Positions 45,855 through 54,927 of a stretch of DNA of 64,000 bases are shown in pieces. The notes under the pieces were generated by a model, which saw only the letters and a list, made by a program, of their open reading frames with translations, was not told the DNA's origin and made no database searches. Where the stretch lies: NCBI GenBank assembly GCA_937894465.1, contig CALCRE010000299.1, positions 1 through 64,000 of the forward strand, read 5' to 3'. Origin of the DNA: an uncultured Clostridia bacterium (GTDB lineage: Bacteria > Bacillota > Clostridia > JAAYHZ01). Positions within the stretch are counted from its first letter, which is position 1. Each line of letters begins with the position of its first letter. A program made the position numbers and the translations under genes.

Positions 45855-45936
45855 TTTGGCAAATCATTCGAAAGGATGAGACGCAAAGCTTTGGAGTCTA
45901 AAACACTGAAAGTGAAATGATCGTCCGGTTGCACTT
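45855..45936 (+). promoter_or_regulatory. c-di-GMP-I (GEMM) riboswitch aptamer
   Basis: The core reads GGCAAATCATTCGAAAGGAT, then GACGCAAAGC, GAGTCTAAAA and a closing GATCGTCCGGTTGC. These match the conserved GEMM-I elements (GGCAAAC.., GACGCAAAGC, the tetraloop-receptor segment and CCGGGUUGC). It has its own promoter. It lies 133 bp before the XRE gene, with no clear terminator between, so it could control that gene or a lost one. Confidence 0.85.
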
Positions 45937-46014
45937 ATATCGATAATATATATAGTTGCTTCCGGATTATTAAGTTTTGGTACTTATGTCCAATATTTGG
46001 ATAAATCATTTTAT

Positions 46015-46044
46015 TTGACATAGTTGGGCACACTAATGTATTAT
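46015..46044 (+). promoter_or_regulatory. Second promoter, directly before the XRE gene
   Basis: TTGACA (46015-46020), 18-bp spacer, TATTAT (46039-46044), 25 bp before the ATG at 46069. It would bypass the riboswitch. Confidence 0.55.
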
Positions 46045-46068
46045 TGTGTAATAAAGGGGACATAAAGT

Positions 46069-46599
46069 ATGTTTGGTGAAAGATTGTATGTGTTAAGAAC
46101 TGAAAAAGGCTTATCCATGAAAAAGGCCGGGGAATCCGTGGGCGTTTCTAACGCTGCTTGGAACAAATATGAAAAAAACAGATCCGATCCTTCTTATGCG
46201 ATTCTAATTAAGATAGCGGATCTTTTTGATGTATCCATCGATTACCTATTAGGAAGAAGCAATATACGGAATGAAAAATCTTCAGAAACCATTAAAAATA
46301 CTAACGCTATCATAAAAAAATTAAAGAATGGGGTTATTATAGATACGGTTATTCTCACCAGATTATCAAGTTCGCTCGATGAAGCTTTGGATAACTATAA
46401 CCGAGGAATCATCGATGATGATTCATTATTAAATTTAATTAGTTTGTTAGCCAACACTGTTATGTCATTTAACAAATTGGTAAAACAGAAAACTGAGCAG
46501 GATTTTATATTGTATCAAAATACTATGGTGGAACTGATTAATGAATACAGTAATATGTTTCATGCTTTAAAAGATCCGGTTCATGAAGGTAAAAATTAA
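46069..46599 (+). CDS. XRE-family transcriptional regulator
   Basis: 176 aa. The N-terminal HTH (about residues 5-62) shows MFGERLYVLRTEKGLSMKKAGESVGVSNAAWNKYEKNRSDPSYAILIKIADLFDVSIDYLLG. The C-terminal ~110 residues are helical and unknown. AAGGGG precedes the ATG. The upstream c-di-GMP riboswitch suggests a lifestyle role (motility versus biofilm). The end overlaps the convergent CheA-like gene by 4 bp. Confidence 0.85.
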   Translation: MFGERLYVLRTEKGLSMKKAGESVGVSNAAWNKYEKNRSDPSYAILIKIADLFDVSIDYLLGRSNIRNEKSSETIKNTNAIIKKLKNGVIIDTVILTRLSSSLDEALDNYNRGIIDDDSLLNLISLLANTVMSFNKLVKQKTEQDFILYQNTMVELINEYSNMFHALKDPVHEGKN

Positions 46600-47864
46600 G
46601 GTTTCCCATACACATCCCATCTACCTGGTATTTTTATCGTGAAAACGGTTCCTTTCTCCGCACTACTGTCCACCGAAACCGTTCCTTGTATCGCCTCTAT
46701 ACTTTTAACCACTGCATCCATACCCACACCACGACCGGAGTATTCCGTCACACTTTCGTTTGTAGAGAATCCGGGAAGAAATATCAAGTTGTATATTTCC
46801 TGATCCGTCATATCTGTTGCTTCTTTATACAACAAGTTCATTTTCGCGGCCTTTTTTAAGATCTTCTCTTTATCCAAGCCATGGCCGTCATCCGTCACTG
46901 AAATCAACACATCCATTCCGGAAATATTAGCTTCTAAAGTGACGGTTCCCGTTTTCGGTTTGCCTTTTTTTATTCTCTCCTCCGGTAATTCCAACCCGTG
47001 AACAACGGCATTACTGATCAGGTGCATCAATGAAATAGATATGTACTCAATAATATTTTGATCCATTTCGATTTCTTCCCCGATTACTTTCAACAAAACA
47101 TCCTTATTCAATTTCTTACCCATATCCCGAACGATACGATGCATTTTTGTAAATGTTACAGACAAGGGGATCATTCGCAAAGACATAACAACATCTTGCA
47201 TTTCTTTGGTGATCAACTCCAATCGTTGTACCGCTTTATCAAATTTTTTAGATTTTAGTTCTGCTATGTCAGGGTATTGTGTCACTACAGACTGGGAAAC
47301 AACCAACTCCCCCATCAGATCCATAAGCTTGTCCAGCTTGCAACCATTGATACGAATCATGCTTTGCTTGTTTGTTGTACCGCTTTTTTCTTCAAAGGTG
47401 ATAACTTCCTTGAATTCCTTATTGCCATCGACTTGAGTATCGATTTGATCGTTGAATACTTTTAAACAGTGGAGAAACCTTTTATTTTCTTCTATGAGTT
47501 TGGCCGGATCACCGGTTATTTTTCCCCCCTCTTTAATTTCATTCGTTTCCTCCTTTATGAAGTCTGTGCCCGCTAATATCAAATCAGTCAATTCCGACCG
47601 GTCGAAATAGGCGGGATGCTCATCTCGAATAAATGAAAACAAGTCTTCCATAGTGTGTGTAAGAGCAGTTATCTGATCATAACCCATCATTGCAGATGAA
47701 CCTTTAATGGTGTGCATGATTCGAAATATCTCGTTTATGTTGTCTTTTGTATAAAGATCCGTTTTTTCTCGTGTTAGCACTATTTGCTCAAATAGTTCAA
47801 TTAATTTGTTAGTTTCAAATATATAGACATCAGCAAGCGAATCATTCGTAAAATTATTTAACAT
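46596..47864 (-). CDS. CheA-like kinase lacking P2 and P5
   Basis: 422 aa. P1 HPt domain with phospho-His H51 (MHTIKGSSAMMGYDQ), P3 dimerisation helices (about 170-240: KLDKLMDLMGELVVSQSV, LELITKEMQDVVMSLRMIPL), and the P4 ATPase with LMHLISNAVVHGLE (N), DDGHGLD (G1) and GRGVGMDAVVKSI (G2). It ends just after KGTVFTIKIP with GRWDVYGKP, so the CheW-like P5 domain is absent, and there is no room for P2 between P1 and P3. Ribosome site AAAGGGAG. Without P5 it should not couple to chemoreceptors through CheW. No other che gene is in the window. Confidence 0.85.
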   Translation of the reverse strand: MLNNFTNDSLADVYIFETNKLIELFEQIVLTREKTDLYTKDNINEIFRIMHTIKGSSAMMGYDQITALTHTMEDLFSFIRDEHPAYFDRSELTDLILAGTDFIKEETNEIKEGGKITGDPAKLIEENKRFLHCLKVFNDQIDTQVDGNKEFKEVITFEEKSGTTNKQSMIRINGCKLDKLMDLMGELVVSQSVVTQYPDIAELKSKKFDKAVQRLELITKEMQDVVMSLRMIPLSVTFTKMHRIVRDMGKKLNKDVLLKVIGEEIEMDQNIIEYISISLMHLISNAVVHGLELPEERIKKGKPKTGTVTLEANISGMDVLISVTDDGHGLDKEKILKKAAKMNLLYKEATDMTDQEIYNLIFLPGFSTNESVTEYSGRGVGMDAVVKSIEAIQGTVSVDSSAEKGTVFTIKIPGRWDVYGKP

Positions 47865-48321
47865 ACATTACTCCCTTTGATCAATAGAATGGTATTGCGT
47901 TCCATATCCCTCTCTTTCTCTTTATCGTATAGAAATGAAGAAACTTTAGACATGAGACAAACCTCACATTTCTCCCTGCACATTGTAGCGTCGAACCCGT
48001 AATAAGTTGCCGCAGTCCGGTTCTTTTTAGAAACCGGACTACGGCTCACTTGGAGAATAATAGTATGGAAACAATAAAGCTTATGGCGTTGCACTATATC
48101 ATATGTGTTTAGATAAAATATGTGACGGAGCAAGTTAGAGAAATGGTCATCAAATGTTGATAGATGTAAACAGCTTAAAACCGCAGCCCGTGATCGGAAG
48201 TCGGACTGCGGTTTCAAGGGAAATAGTATGAAATAATAAAACTTTGGCGTTGCAAAGTATTATATGTCCGCTCTACAGAATTGGTGTCTTATTTATTCTT
48301 TAATTTTCCCAACTGTTTTTT
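47865..48321. repeat. Intergenic region with two similar hairpin-bearing repeats
   Basis: Units at about 48003-48108 and 48176-48273 share a GC-rich hairpin (for example AGTCCGGTT/AACCGGACT) followed by an AATAGTATG...GGCGTTGCA segment. They look like diverged copies of a small element. A minus-strand open frame at 47858-48217 covers one copy but has no recognisable motif; it is not annotated as a gene. Confidence 0.5.
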
Positions 48322-48443
48322 TCACTCATCTTCTAGCCCGGTAGTAGATATCTGTTTGATAAACTTTTCTGTGCCATCCAATTTTGCCTTGTAAAGCTTC
48401 CAGCCATCTGCTTCACTGCGGTAAGCCGTGTTCTGATAAAAAT
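48322..48443 (-). pseudogene. DUF5050 C-terminal relic
   Basis: About 40 codons on the minus strand read YRSEADGWKLYKAKLDGTEK, a DUF5050/beta-propeller-type repeat, and end in a stop. A stop lies just upstream. Very similar sequence occurs in the larger relic at 59228-59901. It immediately follows the SecA2 stop codon. Confidence 0.6.
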
Positions 48444-48470
48444 AATATTTTCAGTTTTATCCTAACAATG

Positions 48471-50774
48471 TTAATAGTATAAACGTCTTTTCAATTTTGC
48501 AATAAGATCTCGTAACGTAAAAACCGTTCCTTGTATTTTATTTGACATTAATTTTTCTATGTAAGGTATGCGACTAAACTGGTTGGAGCTTTCGTTGATC
48601 ATGTAAGACCACGTTGTAGTGGCACCTGAAAGGCCGGCATCTTTCATATCAATTCCATTTTCGTTGATTACGCATTTGAGCATGTATTCAACTACATCAC
48701 TTCTTATGTCTGCCATCACTTCGTTAAATGCAGATATGGCAAAAATCTTATATTCGTCCAATGGACTTTTTCCACCAATAATCATAAGATGAATACCATT
48801 TCGTTTATCCTCCATAGCGGACAAATAGGAAGCCCAATTCATATTAAGAAAGTATAACGTTAATTGTTTTTCAGCTATTGTCGTGCCACCTATTCCATAA
48901 CGGTCAATTAACTCTTCGTATTTATCAGGTCTTTCTTCTTGCATAATGGCAGGGGCTTGTATATCCAGCAAAAGCCGTGTGCGATAATCAGTCACTTTTA
49001 TCCGGTGTTTTTCAAGTATCTGCGAATATCGTTCTAACATATACCGGGCTTCTGCATCCCTGCCTTCTTGTATCTTTTGTGCTTTGCGCAGTAGCTTTGG
49101 ATATTTCTTGTAGTTATATAACTCGATCTCAAAGAATGTTTCCAGTTTCAAGTCGTTCAGGCAAACAAAGAACCGACTTTCTCCAGGATCGCCCTGCCGG
49201 CCGGCTCGCCCCCTTAACTGGTTGTCGACACGTAAACTCCGGTTTATCCCTGTACTTATCACAAAAAGCCCACCTATGGCTCGAACAAAATCTGCTTGTC
49301 CCTCATCTTTGCCACCTAGTCGTATATCAACACCGCGTCCGGCCATATTTGTAGAGATTGTAACCTGATATGGTTTTCCTGCGTCTGCTATTATTTCTGC
49401 TTCTTCCGTATCATTTCGGGCATTGAGAACACTATGCTTTATATTGCACTCTGCCAGTAGAGCCGAAAAATGCTCTGACTCCTGTACACTTTGTGTTCCG
49501 ACTAAAACCGGCTGTCCTTTATAGTGTGATGATTGTATGCAAGATAGTATTGCGTTTTCCTGTATTTCCTTCTCCAAAAAAATAAAATCCGGGTGGTCTA
49601 TGCGAATACAAGGTATATGCGGCGGTATCACATCAACTTCTAATCCATACATTTTCCAAAGCTCCGACGATGAAGAAGCTACTGTTCCGCTCATGCCGCA
49701 AAGCATTTCATAAAGTGATAAAAACGCTTGCATACTAATAGAATTATAAATAACCGTAGGTTCATCCTGTAATCGTAGCTCCTGCATTTCTACCGCTTGA
49801 TGGAGTAAATCGGGAAAACGTCTATTTTCAGCAACTCGCCCTGTTGCTTCATCTATGACAAGAATTGCACCTTCTTTAACAATATAATCCTTATCCCTTT
49901 TTATTAAAAATCTTGCTTCTAAGGCGGTGTTAATCATAGCAAGCATATCTGCATTTTCGGGCAAGTATAAGTTCCCGAGTTGCATTTTTGCTTCTATTGC
50001 ATTAATGCCGGTTTCTGTCAGCCATACTTGATTGACTGATGGGTTTACCTCATAGTCACTCTCAATCAATTCCGAAATCACTCTGGAAATTTGTGTTGCC
50101 ATTCCTAACCTTGTATCGGCGTTCCCTGCCAAAACAAGCGGAATCCGGGCTTCATCAATTAAAATCGAATCCGCTTCATCAACTAAAGCGATTGGGAAAG
50201 TGTCAAATAGTAGCTCTTCTTTTTCCGTACAAAGGAAGCCCCGCAAATAATCAAAAGCAGCTTCTTTTGCTGAAACATACACCACATTGCAGGAATAGGC
50301 GGCTTTTCTCTGTGTGAAGTCAGATGTTTCTTCGATGAAGCCGCAGGTCAAACCGCAAGCTGCATAAATAGAGAGATTTGTAGAGCAATCCCTGCGTGCA
50401 AGATAATCGTTGAACACAAGAATATGGACACTTTTATTTTGCAATGCTAAAATTGTAGCAGTTACTACCGCAGAAAGAGTTTTTCCTTCGCCGGTAGGAA
50501 GCTCAGCAATACGGCCTTGCTGCATTGAGTACGCAGCCAGTAACTGTGTATCAAATAATAAAAGTCCGGTTTTTCTTCGGATAATTTCTTTGAGAATACT
50601 GTACGCTTCGGGTATTCTGTCATTATGCAACACACATTGTCGGAGCAAGTCAGACAATTCATTTTCTGTTCGATTGCCCCACTGGTACTCTTTCGTTTTT
50701 CTAATAAAATCGGGGTAAATATTATCAAGCCCCTTTTTATAGCATTTGTTATTTATTTTCACACTAAACTCCAT
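48471..50774 (-). CDS. secA2: SecA2, accessory preprotein translocase ATPase
   Basis: 767 aa. Walker A region RIAELPTGEGKTL, DEAD-type VDEADSILIDEARIPLVLAG, motif V TISTNMAGRGVDIRLGG and motif VI QLRGRAGRQGDPGESRFF. The C-terminal zinc-binding tail of canonical SecA is absent and length is shorter, which indicates an accessory SecA2. It would drive export of a limited substrate set. No SecY2, Asp or serine-rich adhesin genes are nearby. The start could instead be GTG at 50762, which has GGAG at 6 nt. Confidence 0.88.
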   Translation of the reverse strand: MEFSVKINNKCYKKGLDNIYPDFIRKTKEYQWGNRTENELSDLLRQCVLHNDRIPEAYSILKEIIRRKTGLLLFDTQLLAAYSMQQGRIAELPTGEGKTLSAVVTATILALQNKSVHILVFNDYLARRDCSTNLSIYAACGLTCGFIEETSDFTQRKAAYSCNVVYVSAKEAAFDYLRGFLCTEKEELLFDTFPIALVDEADSILIDEARIPLVLAGNADTRLGMATQISRVISELIESDYEVNPSVNQVWLTETGINAIEAKMQLGNLYLPENADMLAMINTALEARFLIKRDKDYIVKEGAILVIDEATGRVAENRRFPDLLHQAVEMQELRLQDEPTVIYNSISMQAFLSLYEMLCGMSGTVASSSSELWKMYGLEVDVIPPHIPCIRIDHPDFIFLEKEIQENAILSCIQSSHYKGQPVLVGTQSVQESEHFSALLAECNIKHSVLNARNDTEEAEIIADAGKPYQVTISTNMAGRGVDIRLGGKDEGQADFVRAIGGLFVISTGINRSLRVDNQLRGRAGRQGDPGESRFFVCLNDLKLETFFEIELYNYKKYPKLLRKAQKIQEGRDAEARYMLERYSQILEKHRIKVTDYRTRLLLDIQAPAIMQEERPDKYEELIDRYGIGGTTIAEKQLTLYFLNMNWASYLSAMEDKRNGIHLMIIGGKSPLDEYKIFAISAFNEVMADIRSDVVEYMLKCVINENGIDMKDAGLSGATTTWSYMINESSNQFSRIPYIEKLMSNKIQGTVFTLRDLIAKLKRRLYY

Positions 50775-51123
50775 TCCGCCGCGGTCGCAGACAGCACAAA
50801 TAAACTGTAAAAAATGGTGTGCGACCCTCACCATATTGGACACATCCGCATCACCCGGCGCCAATCCCTAAACAGGTGAATGCTGTAAAAAGGAAACAAG
50901 GATGATGCAAAATGTCCCAAATGGATTGAAGACCTTTTCCGACATAGGTTAATCCCAGGAGGTTATATTCCTCCCAAACCAATTCGTATTCTCTGTAAAT
51001 ATACCCGATACCGTTACAAACTTGTCGTGGTTTGTGAATATGAAATCAGTGTGTAAGAACGAATAAATCCTTTATCTAATAGCATATTGAAACTAACACG
51101 CTTATGGAGCAGCTAAACTGTAC
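50775..51123. other. Gap upstream of SecA2, possible relic
   Basis: About 350 bp. On the minus strand a short open stretch reads YREYELVWEEYNLLGLTYV, ending in a stop, then runs into SecA2 in another frame. I do not recognise it. No other gene was seen. Confidence 0.35.
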
Positions 51124-51624
51124 TCAATCAAAAAAATCTTTATGTAACAAGCTAATCTCTTCGCTTGCACGAACCGTAACATTAAATTGACCTGTTGCAT
51201 TCTTCCCGGCAATTCGTATCCTATATTCTCCATCCTCCGGAATCGTGAAGGTTATATTCGTATTCTCGTTTGATTCTTCTCTTTTTATTATGATATTATA
51301 ATCTGAATCCAACACGATGATATAGAATAAACCTTCTCGTATTTCCGACTGATCCTGTAGTATGATTTCAGTGCCCTTTCTCGCAGTAATCTCCATCACA
51401 GTCCATTTCCCTGTGAATTGTTCAAAATCAAAACTCTTACCGTCTGCTACATTCTTTTCATCCTGCATGGAACCTACGGATCTTTCTTCTTTTACCTGGG
51501 ATAAATAATCATCGGAACGATAATACATGGTACTATTTTTGAACAAAGCCCCGCCTGACACTAACAATAAAACAAAGATGATGACCGAAATAATGACTAT
51601 AGAAACTATTTTTCTATTTTTCAC
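51124..51624 (-). CDS. Membrane-anchored small protein, unknown
   Basis: 166 aa. One N-terminal membrane segment (about residues 8-28) then an extracellular region. The last ~65 residues (YIIVLDSDYNIIIKREESN, EYRIRIAGKNATGQFNVTV) resemble the lipoprotein at 293-676. A beta-sandwich domain is likely. It is 19 bp downstream of the CPBP protease gene and probably co-transcribed. Confidence 0.7.
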   Translation of the reverse strand: MKNRKIVSIVIISVIIFVLLLVSGGALFKNSTMYYRSDDYLSQVKEERSVGSMQDEKNVADGKSFDFEQFTGKWTVMEITARKGTEIILQDQSEIREGLFYIIVLDSDYNIIIKREESNENTNITFTIPEDGEYRIRIAGKNATGQFNVTVRASEEISLLHKDFFD

Positions 51625-51643
51625 TTTTACTTTTCTCCTTACT

Positions 51644-52468
51644 TCATATTTTTAATTGATAAACTGTTTTTGATTGCCTGTTTTTCTCTGTTGAGACATG
51701 CCATAAAAAGTAACATAAAGCCGTTGGAAAATAGAAAATGGCATATAAAGTAACCAAATCCGGCATGGATCCTGTAAAAAATTGCCCTAAGAGGTTGAAG
51801 ATAAAATGGATCCATATGGGAACGAATAAATTCTTACAATGAAAATAGCAAATCCCAATGATACATCCTACAGATGTAATACTAATGACAAACACAATAA
51901 TGTATTGTATAAGTTCTCTACCATGGTAGCCTGTTCCTAGGAACCATATGGGAGCATGCCAAAAAGCCCAGATCACGCTTACGATTAATGTGCTTTTCAC
52001 AATGCCATGTTTTTTTTCAATTGCAGGTAATAAATAGCCTCTCCATCCCGTCTCTTCTCCGGCCGGACCTTGGATCGGTATAAAGAGAAGAGCCAAGACC
52101 ACTGTAGGCAGGGAAAAGTCAAGAAAGCTTACGATCGGTTGCTTCCTTTGAATGGATATCACTAAAACACAAGCAATGAAAATGAACACTTGGATAACGG
52201 TAGTTGTTGTCAATAGAGAAAGATTCAATTTCCTTCTAAAAACTTCTTTGTAATAATCTTTAACGGTTAAAGTCGGATAGAGCTTTTTAAACATCAGTAG
52301 GAAAACATAAGTCGGCGTCCATGCCACTACTGCTGTTAAACATCTCATTACCAACGGTGTGCCGGATAATAATGTTGTAGCAATCCCGCCTAGTATAAGC
52401 ATTAACAACACAAATAACACAAAGGTATAAACAACATACTGTATGATGGTTTTATTCTGTTTCTCCAT
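51644..52468 (-). CDS. CPBP-family intramembrane metalloprotease
   Basis: 274 aa with about eight membrane segments. The catalytic motifs are EETGWRGYLLP (motif 1), FWHAPIW (motif 2) and IHFIFN (motif 3), so the enzyme looks complete. CPBP proteases cleave substrates within the membrane and often process peptides or give immunity. Overlaps the GNAT gene by 17 bp. Confidence 0.88.
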   Translation of the reverse strand: MEKQNKTIIQYVVYTFVLFVLLMLILGGIATTLLSGTPLVMRCLTAVVAWTPTYVFLLMFKKLYPTLTVKDYYKEVFRRKLNLSLLTTTTVIQVFIFIACVLVISIQRKQPIVSFLDFSLPTVVLALLFIPIQGPAGEETGWRGYLLPAIEKKHGIVKSTLIVSVIWAFWHAPIWFLGTGYHGRELIQYIIVFVISITSVGCIIGICYFHCKNLFVPIWIHFIFNLLGQFFTGSMPDLVTLYAIFYFPTALCYFLWHVSTEKNRQSKTVYQLKI

Positions 52469-53462
52469 TTTTTTGTTCTCCTTTCACTATAAAATCGATC
52501 CCATCATTTGCGTCCTTGTTTACGCTCCTTCTCATAGATAAGAGTACGGGATCAAAATATTTTCTCCAGAACTTATTGGCCAATAAATTAGCCGTTTCAA
52601 AATCCACATGCACATACTTGATACCATTTTTATCGCAGATATCAAACACATTATTTAGCAGTGCTTTACCAATCTGCCTGCACCGGTATTCAGGGTTGAT
52701 ATAAGCACCTATTTCATCTATCAACCCACTGTTTTTTACAGATAAATCTATCACATTATCATTTTGCGATATACTCACATTGATAAATCCCACAGTTTTG
52801 TTCTCTTCCACCGCTAAGTATATATGACCTTCCTTAATGAAGTTTGACAGGTCATCTCTAGAATATGGTTCTCTTTTTAGAAATAAAGGAGCTGATCGAT
52901 AGAATTCTCTTGATTCTTCTATCAAACGATATAGATCTTCCATATCAACCAATCCCGCTCTTTTAATACTACAAGTAGATTCAAAATTCAGTACTTTCTT
53001 TGCATTGGCAAATGCATCGATTAAATATGAACCGAATCCTAAGTCAAATAGAATACTCCTTAGTTTAATATCGTTATAATGAATTGTCCACATGTTGTTA
53101 AAAATGTTCCGACCCACCCACTCTTTAGAAAAGTGTTGATATAAAGACGCATAGACTTCTTGCTTATGTTCTTCCACGGCAGCATGAGCAATAGCGGGGC
53201 AAAATACCGATTTTTCTCCATGAAAAGGAAATTCATCATAGGCCAAATACCCTAACACTCCACAATGGGACTTTGCGACAATCGCAGCATTTGCTTTAAC
53301 TTTCCGGATTAAAAAGTTAAATATTGCCGTGGAATCATTTAACCAAAAATCAGGAAATGAATCTACATTGCTGCAATACTTTTTCGTTTGTTCTCTCCAA
53401 ATACCGATGGCATCCGGAATATCCGACTCTTGCATCTTATGTATGGTATACTGATCAATCAT
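52452..53462 (-). CDS. GNAT-family acetyltransferase, two-domain
   Basis: 336 aa. The N-terminal half is a degenerate GNAT-like region (AAIVAKSHCGVLGYLAY); the C-terminal half (about 175-320) has the acetyl-CoA motif YINPEYRCRQIGKALLNNVFD and VHVDFETANLLANKFWRK. Substrate unknown. GGAGG upstream of the ATG. Confidence 0.82.
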   Translation of the reverse strand: MIDQYTIHKMQESDIPDAIGIWREQTKKYCSNVDSFPDFWLNDSTAIFNFLIRKVKANAAIVAKSHCGVLGYLAYDEFPFHGEKSVFCPAIAHAAVEEHKQEVYASLYQHFSKEWVGRNIFNNMWTIHYNDIKLRSILFDLGFGSYLIDAFANAKKVLNFESTCSIKRAGLVDMEDLYRLIEESREFYRSAPLFLKREPYSRDDLSNFIKEGHIYLAVEENKTVGFINVSISQNDNVIDLSVKNSGLIDEIGAYINPEYRCRQIGKALLNNVFDICDKNGIKYVHVDFETANLLANKFWRKYFDPVLLSMRRSVNKDANDGIDFIVKGEQKNGETE

Positions 53463-53484
53463 ATATATCCTCCATAATTCCTCC

Positions 53485-53733
53485 TTATTGCCTTATTTTC
53501 TTATAGCACTGATATCCAAAAAACAATCCTGTTGCAATAAGAAATACCGCTGCTGTGTTAATACCGGAAAAATTTATGTGATAATCTTTAGCACTATAAC
53601 TGCCTGCCATGGCGGCCTGAAATGCAGCTCGACCGATCACAGGCATCACCTTATTAATAATTGCAGTTTTCAACAATGTACCGACTCCGGTTACAACAAG
53701 TATTCCGGAAAAAGTTAAACCAATTTTATACAT
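53485..53733 (-). CDS. Small two-TM membrane protein, unknown
   Basis: 82 aa with membrane segments at about 5-25 and 56-75. Nearly colinear with the protein at 58120-58362 (IGLTFSGILVVTGVGTLLKT vs IGFTFSGIFVITGIITLLQT; AMAGSYSAKDYHINF vs AMAGSYSPNEYHINF). The ATG at 53733 follows GGAGG. Function unknown. Confidence 0.78.
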   Translation of the reverse strand: MYKIGLTFSGILVVTGVGTLLKTAIINKVMPVIGRAAFQAAMAGSYSAKDYHINFSGINTAAVFLIATGLFFGYQCYKKIRQ

Positions 53734-53749
53734 TAGATTATTCCTCCTT

Positions 53750-54616
53750 TTAATAGTTCGGATCGAATTCGACAATAACATTTTTTGCATCGAAATAAAT
53801 GAGATCTCCATCGTCGTAATGCCAAATTGCTTGAAAAGCGGTAGGCTTTCGAATTCCATTCACTTCCTCGTATTCATTGAAAACGACGGACCATCTTATA
53901 TTTTCCCCGGTACCATCTGTATCGGTAGCCACTCTGTCATCGGTTGTAAACGAAAGCATTTCACCATTTTCTCGAAATGTAAAGATACCGCTTAACATAC
54001 AGTCGTAATAATCAATAGTCGCTTTTGCATGTAACGAATCGATTTCTTCCCATTTAATGTAGTCTTGTAATGCAACATTAGGGAGCATAAGACACTCTGA
54101 TAAAAAAGTGACTAAGCTTGCTTGATCCATCGTCTCTCCTGTTTGATGAAATAAAGTGAAAAGCTTTGCTAGTACTCCTTTCATTGACCCTTTCCCGGCT
54201 ACAAATGTGTCTAGACCTTCGAATGGTATCCCATACATAGAGCTGTCAATATAAGCAATACGGCTCGGTTCATTTACAAAATTGTATTGTATATAATCTA
54301 TCATAATGTCAGGCTTTTCTTTATTGAATCGAAAATCTACATCCGTATACACTGCTTTCATAGCTTGCATTTTAGGTGTACCTATGTAACCGCAATATTG
54401 AAAATACTTCTTAACGGGAACCGGAAGACGCGACACTTCTGCTTCGGTAAAAACATCTGAACTTTTTGATGTTAAAACTAAAATATCGTTTTTGAGCGTA
54501 GTGAATTCCCGATGTGTTTTAGAATTTGGGGCGGTAAAAAATACGATAAGGCTTCCTGCTAAGCAGAGTAATATACCAATAATCATCAATCTAACCTTTA
54601 TACCTTTCGTTCCCAT
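53750..54616 (-). CDS. DUF6544 family membrane-anchored protein
   Basis: 288 aa. One N-terminal membrane segment (about 9-29), then an extracytoplasmic domain with RLPVPVKKYFQYCGYIGTPKM, TFVAGKGSMKGVLAKLF and FTFRENGEMLSFTTDDR, typical of DUF6544 (formerly annotated as hypothetical). Function unknown. It is between two small membrane-protein genes in one operon after tetR. Confidence 0.8.
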   Translation of the reverse strand: MGTKGIKVRLMIIGILLCLAGSLIVFFTAPNSKTHREFTTLKNDILVLTSKSSDVFTEAEVSRLPVPVKKYFQYCGYIGTPKMQAMKAVYTDVDFRFNKEKPDIMIDYIQYNFVNEPSRIAYIDSSMYGIPFEGLDTFVAGKGSMKGVLAKLFTLFHQTGETMDQASLVTFLSECLMLPNVALQDYIKWEEIDSLHAKATIDYYDCMLSGIFTFRENGEMLSFTTDDRVATDTDGTGENIRWSVVFNEYEEVNGIRKPTAFQAIWHYDDGDLIYFDAKNVIVEFDPNY

Positions 54617-54628
54617 AAACCCATACTC

Positions 54629-54925
54629 CTAATCACTCACAATCCAGCTATCTTTCATGTCATCCGCAGAAATCAACGATTCATTGGCATTGTTTTCGAT
54701 TTTTTTCATCCCGCAGCTTTCACCTTGGTAAAATAGAGTACTCAATCCGATACAACCGAATATTAATACCATAATCACAAGATCCTTCAGGGTACTTTTA
54801 CCGCCCAAACCGGTTTTCCTCATAGAGGTCCGAAGATAGGCCTCATCCACCTTTTCAATACCACAATATTTTCTGACACTATCATATGAATTTCTATTAT
54901 TTTTTTCATAATAGCTTTTATACAT
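54629..54925 (-). CDS. Small membrane protein with paralogue at 59925
   Basis: 98 aa. The soluble N-terminus (YKSYYEKNNRNSYDSVRKYC, VDEAYLRTSMRK) resembles the 65-aa product at 59925-60122. A membrane segment lies at about 47-64, followed by a polar tail. Only 3 bp after the TetR stop. Function unknown. Confidence 0.7.
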   Translation of the reverse strand: MYKSYYEKNNRNSYDSVRKYCGIEKVDEAYLRTSMRKTGLGGKSTLKDLVIMVLIFGCIGLSTLFYQGESCGMKKIENNANESLISADDMKDSWIVSD

Positions 54926-54927
54926 AA

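Noticed and set aside
47858..48217. 119-aa open frame on the minus strand
   Set aside because: No recognisable motif; it covers a hairpin repeat, and the start lacks a ribosome site.
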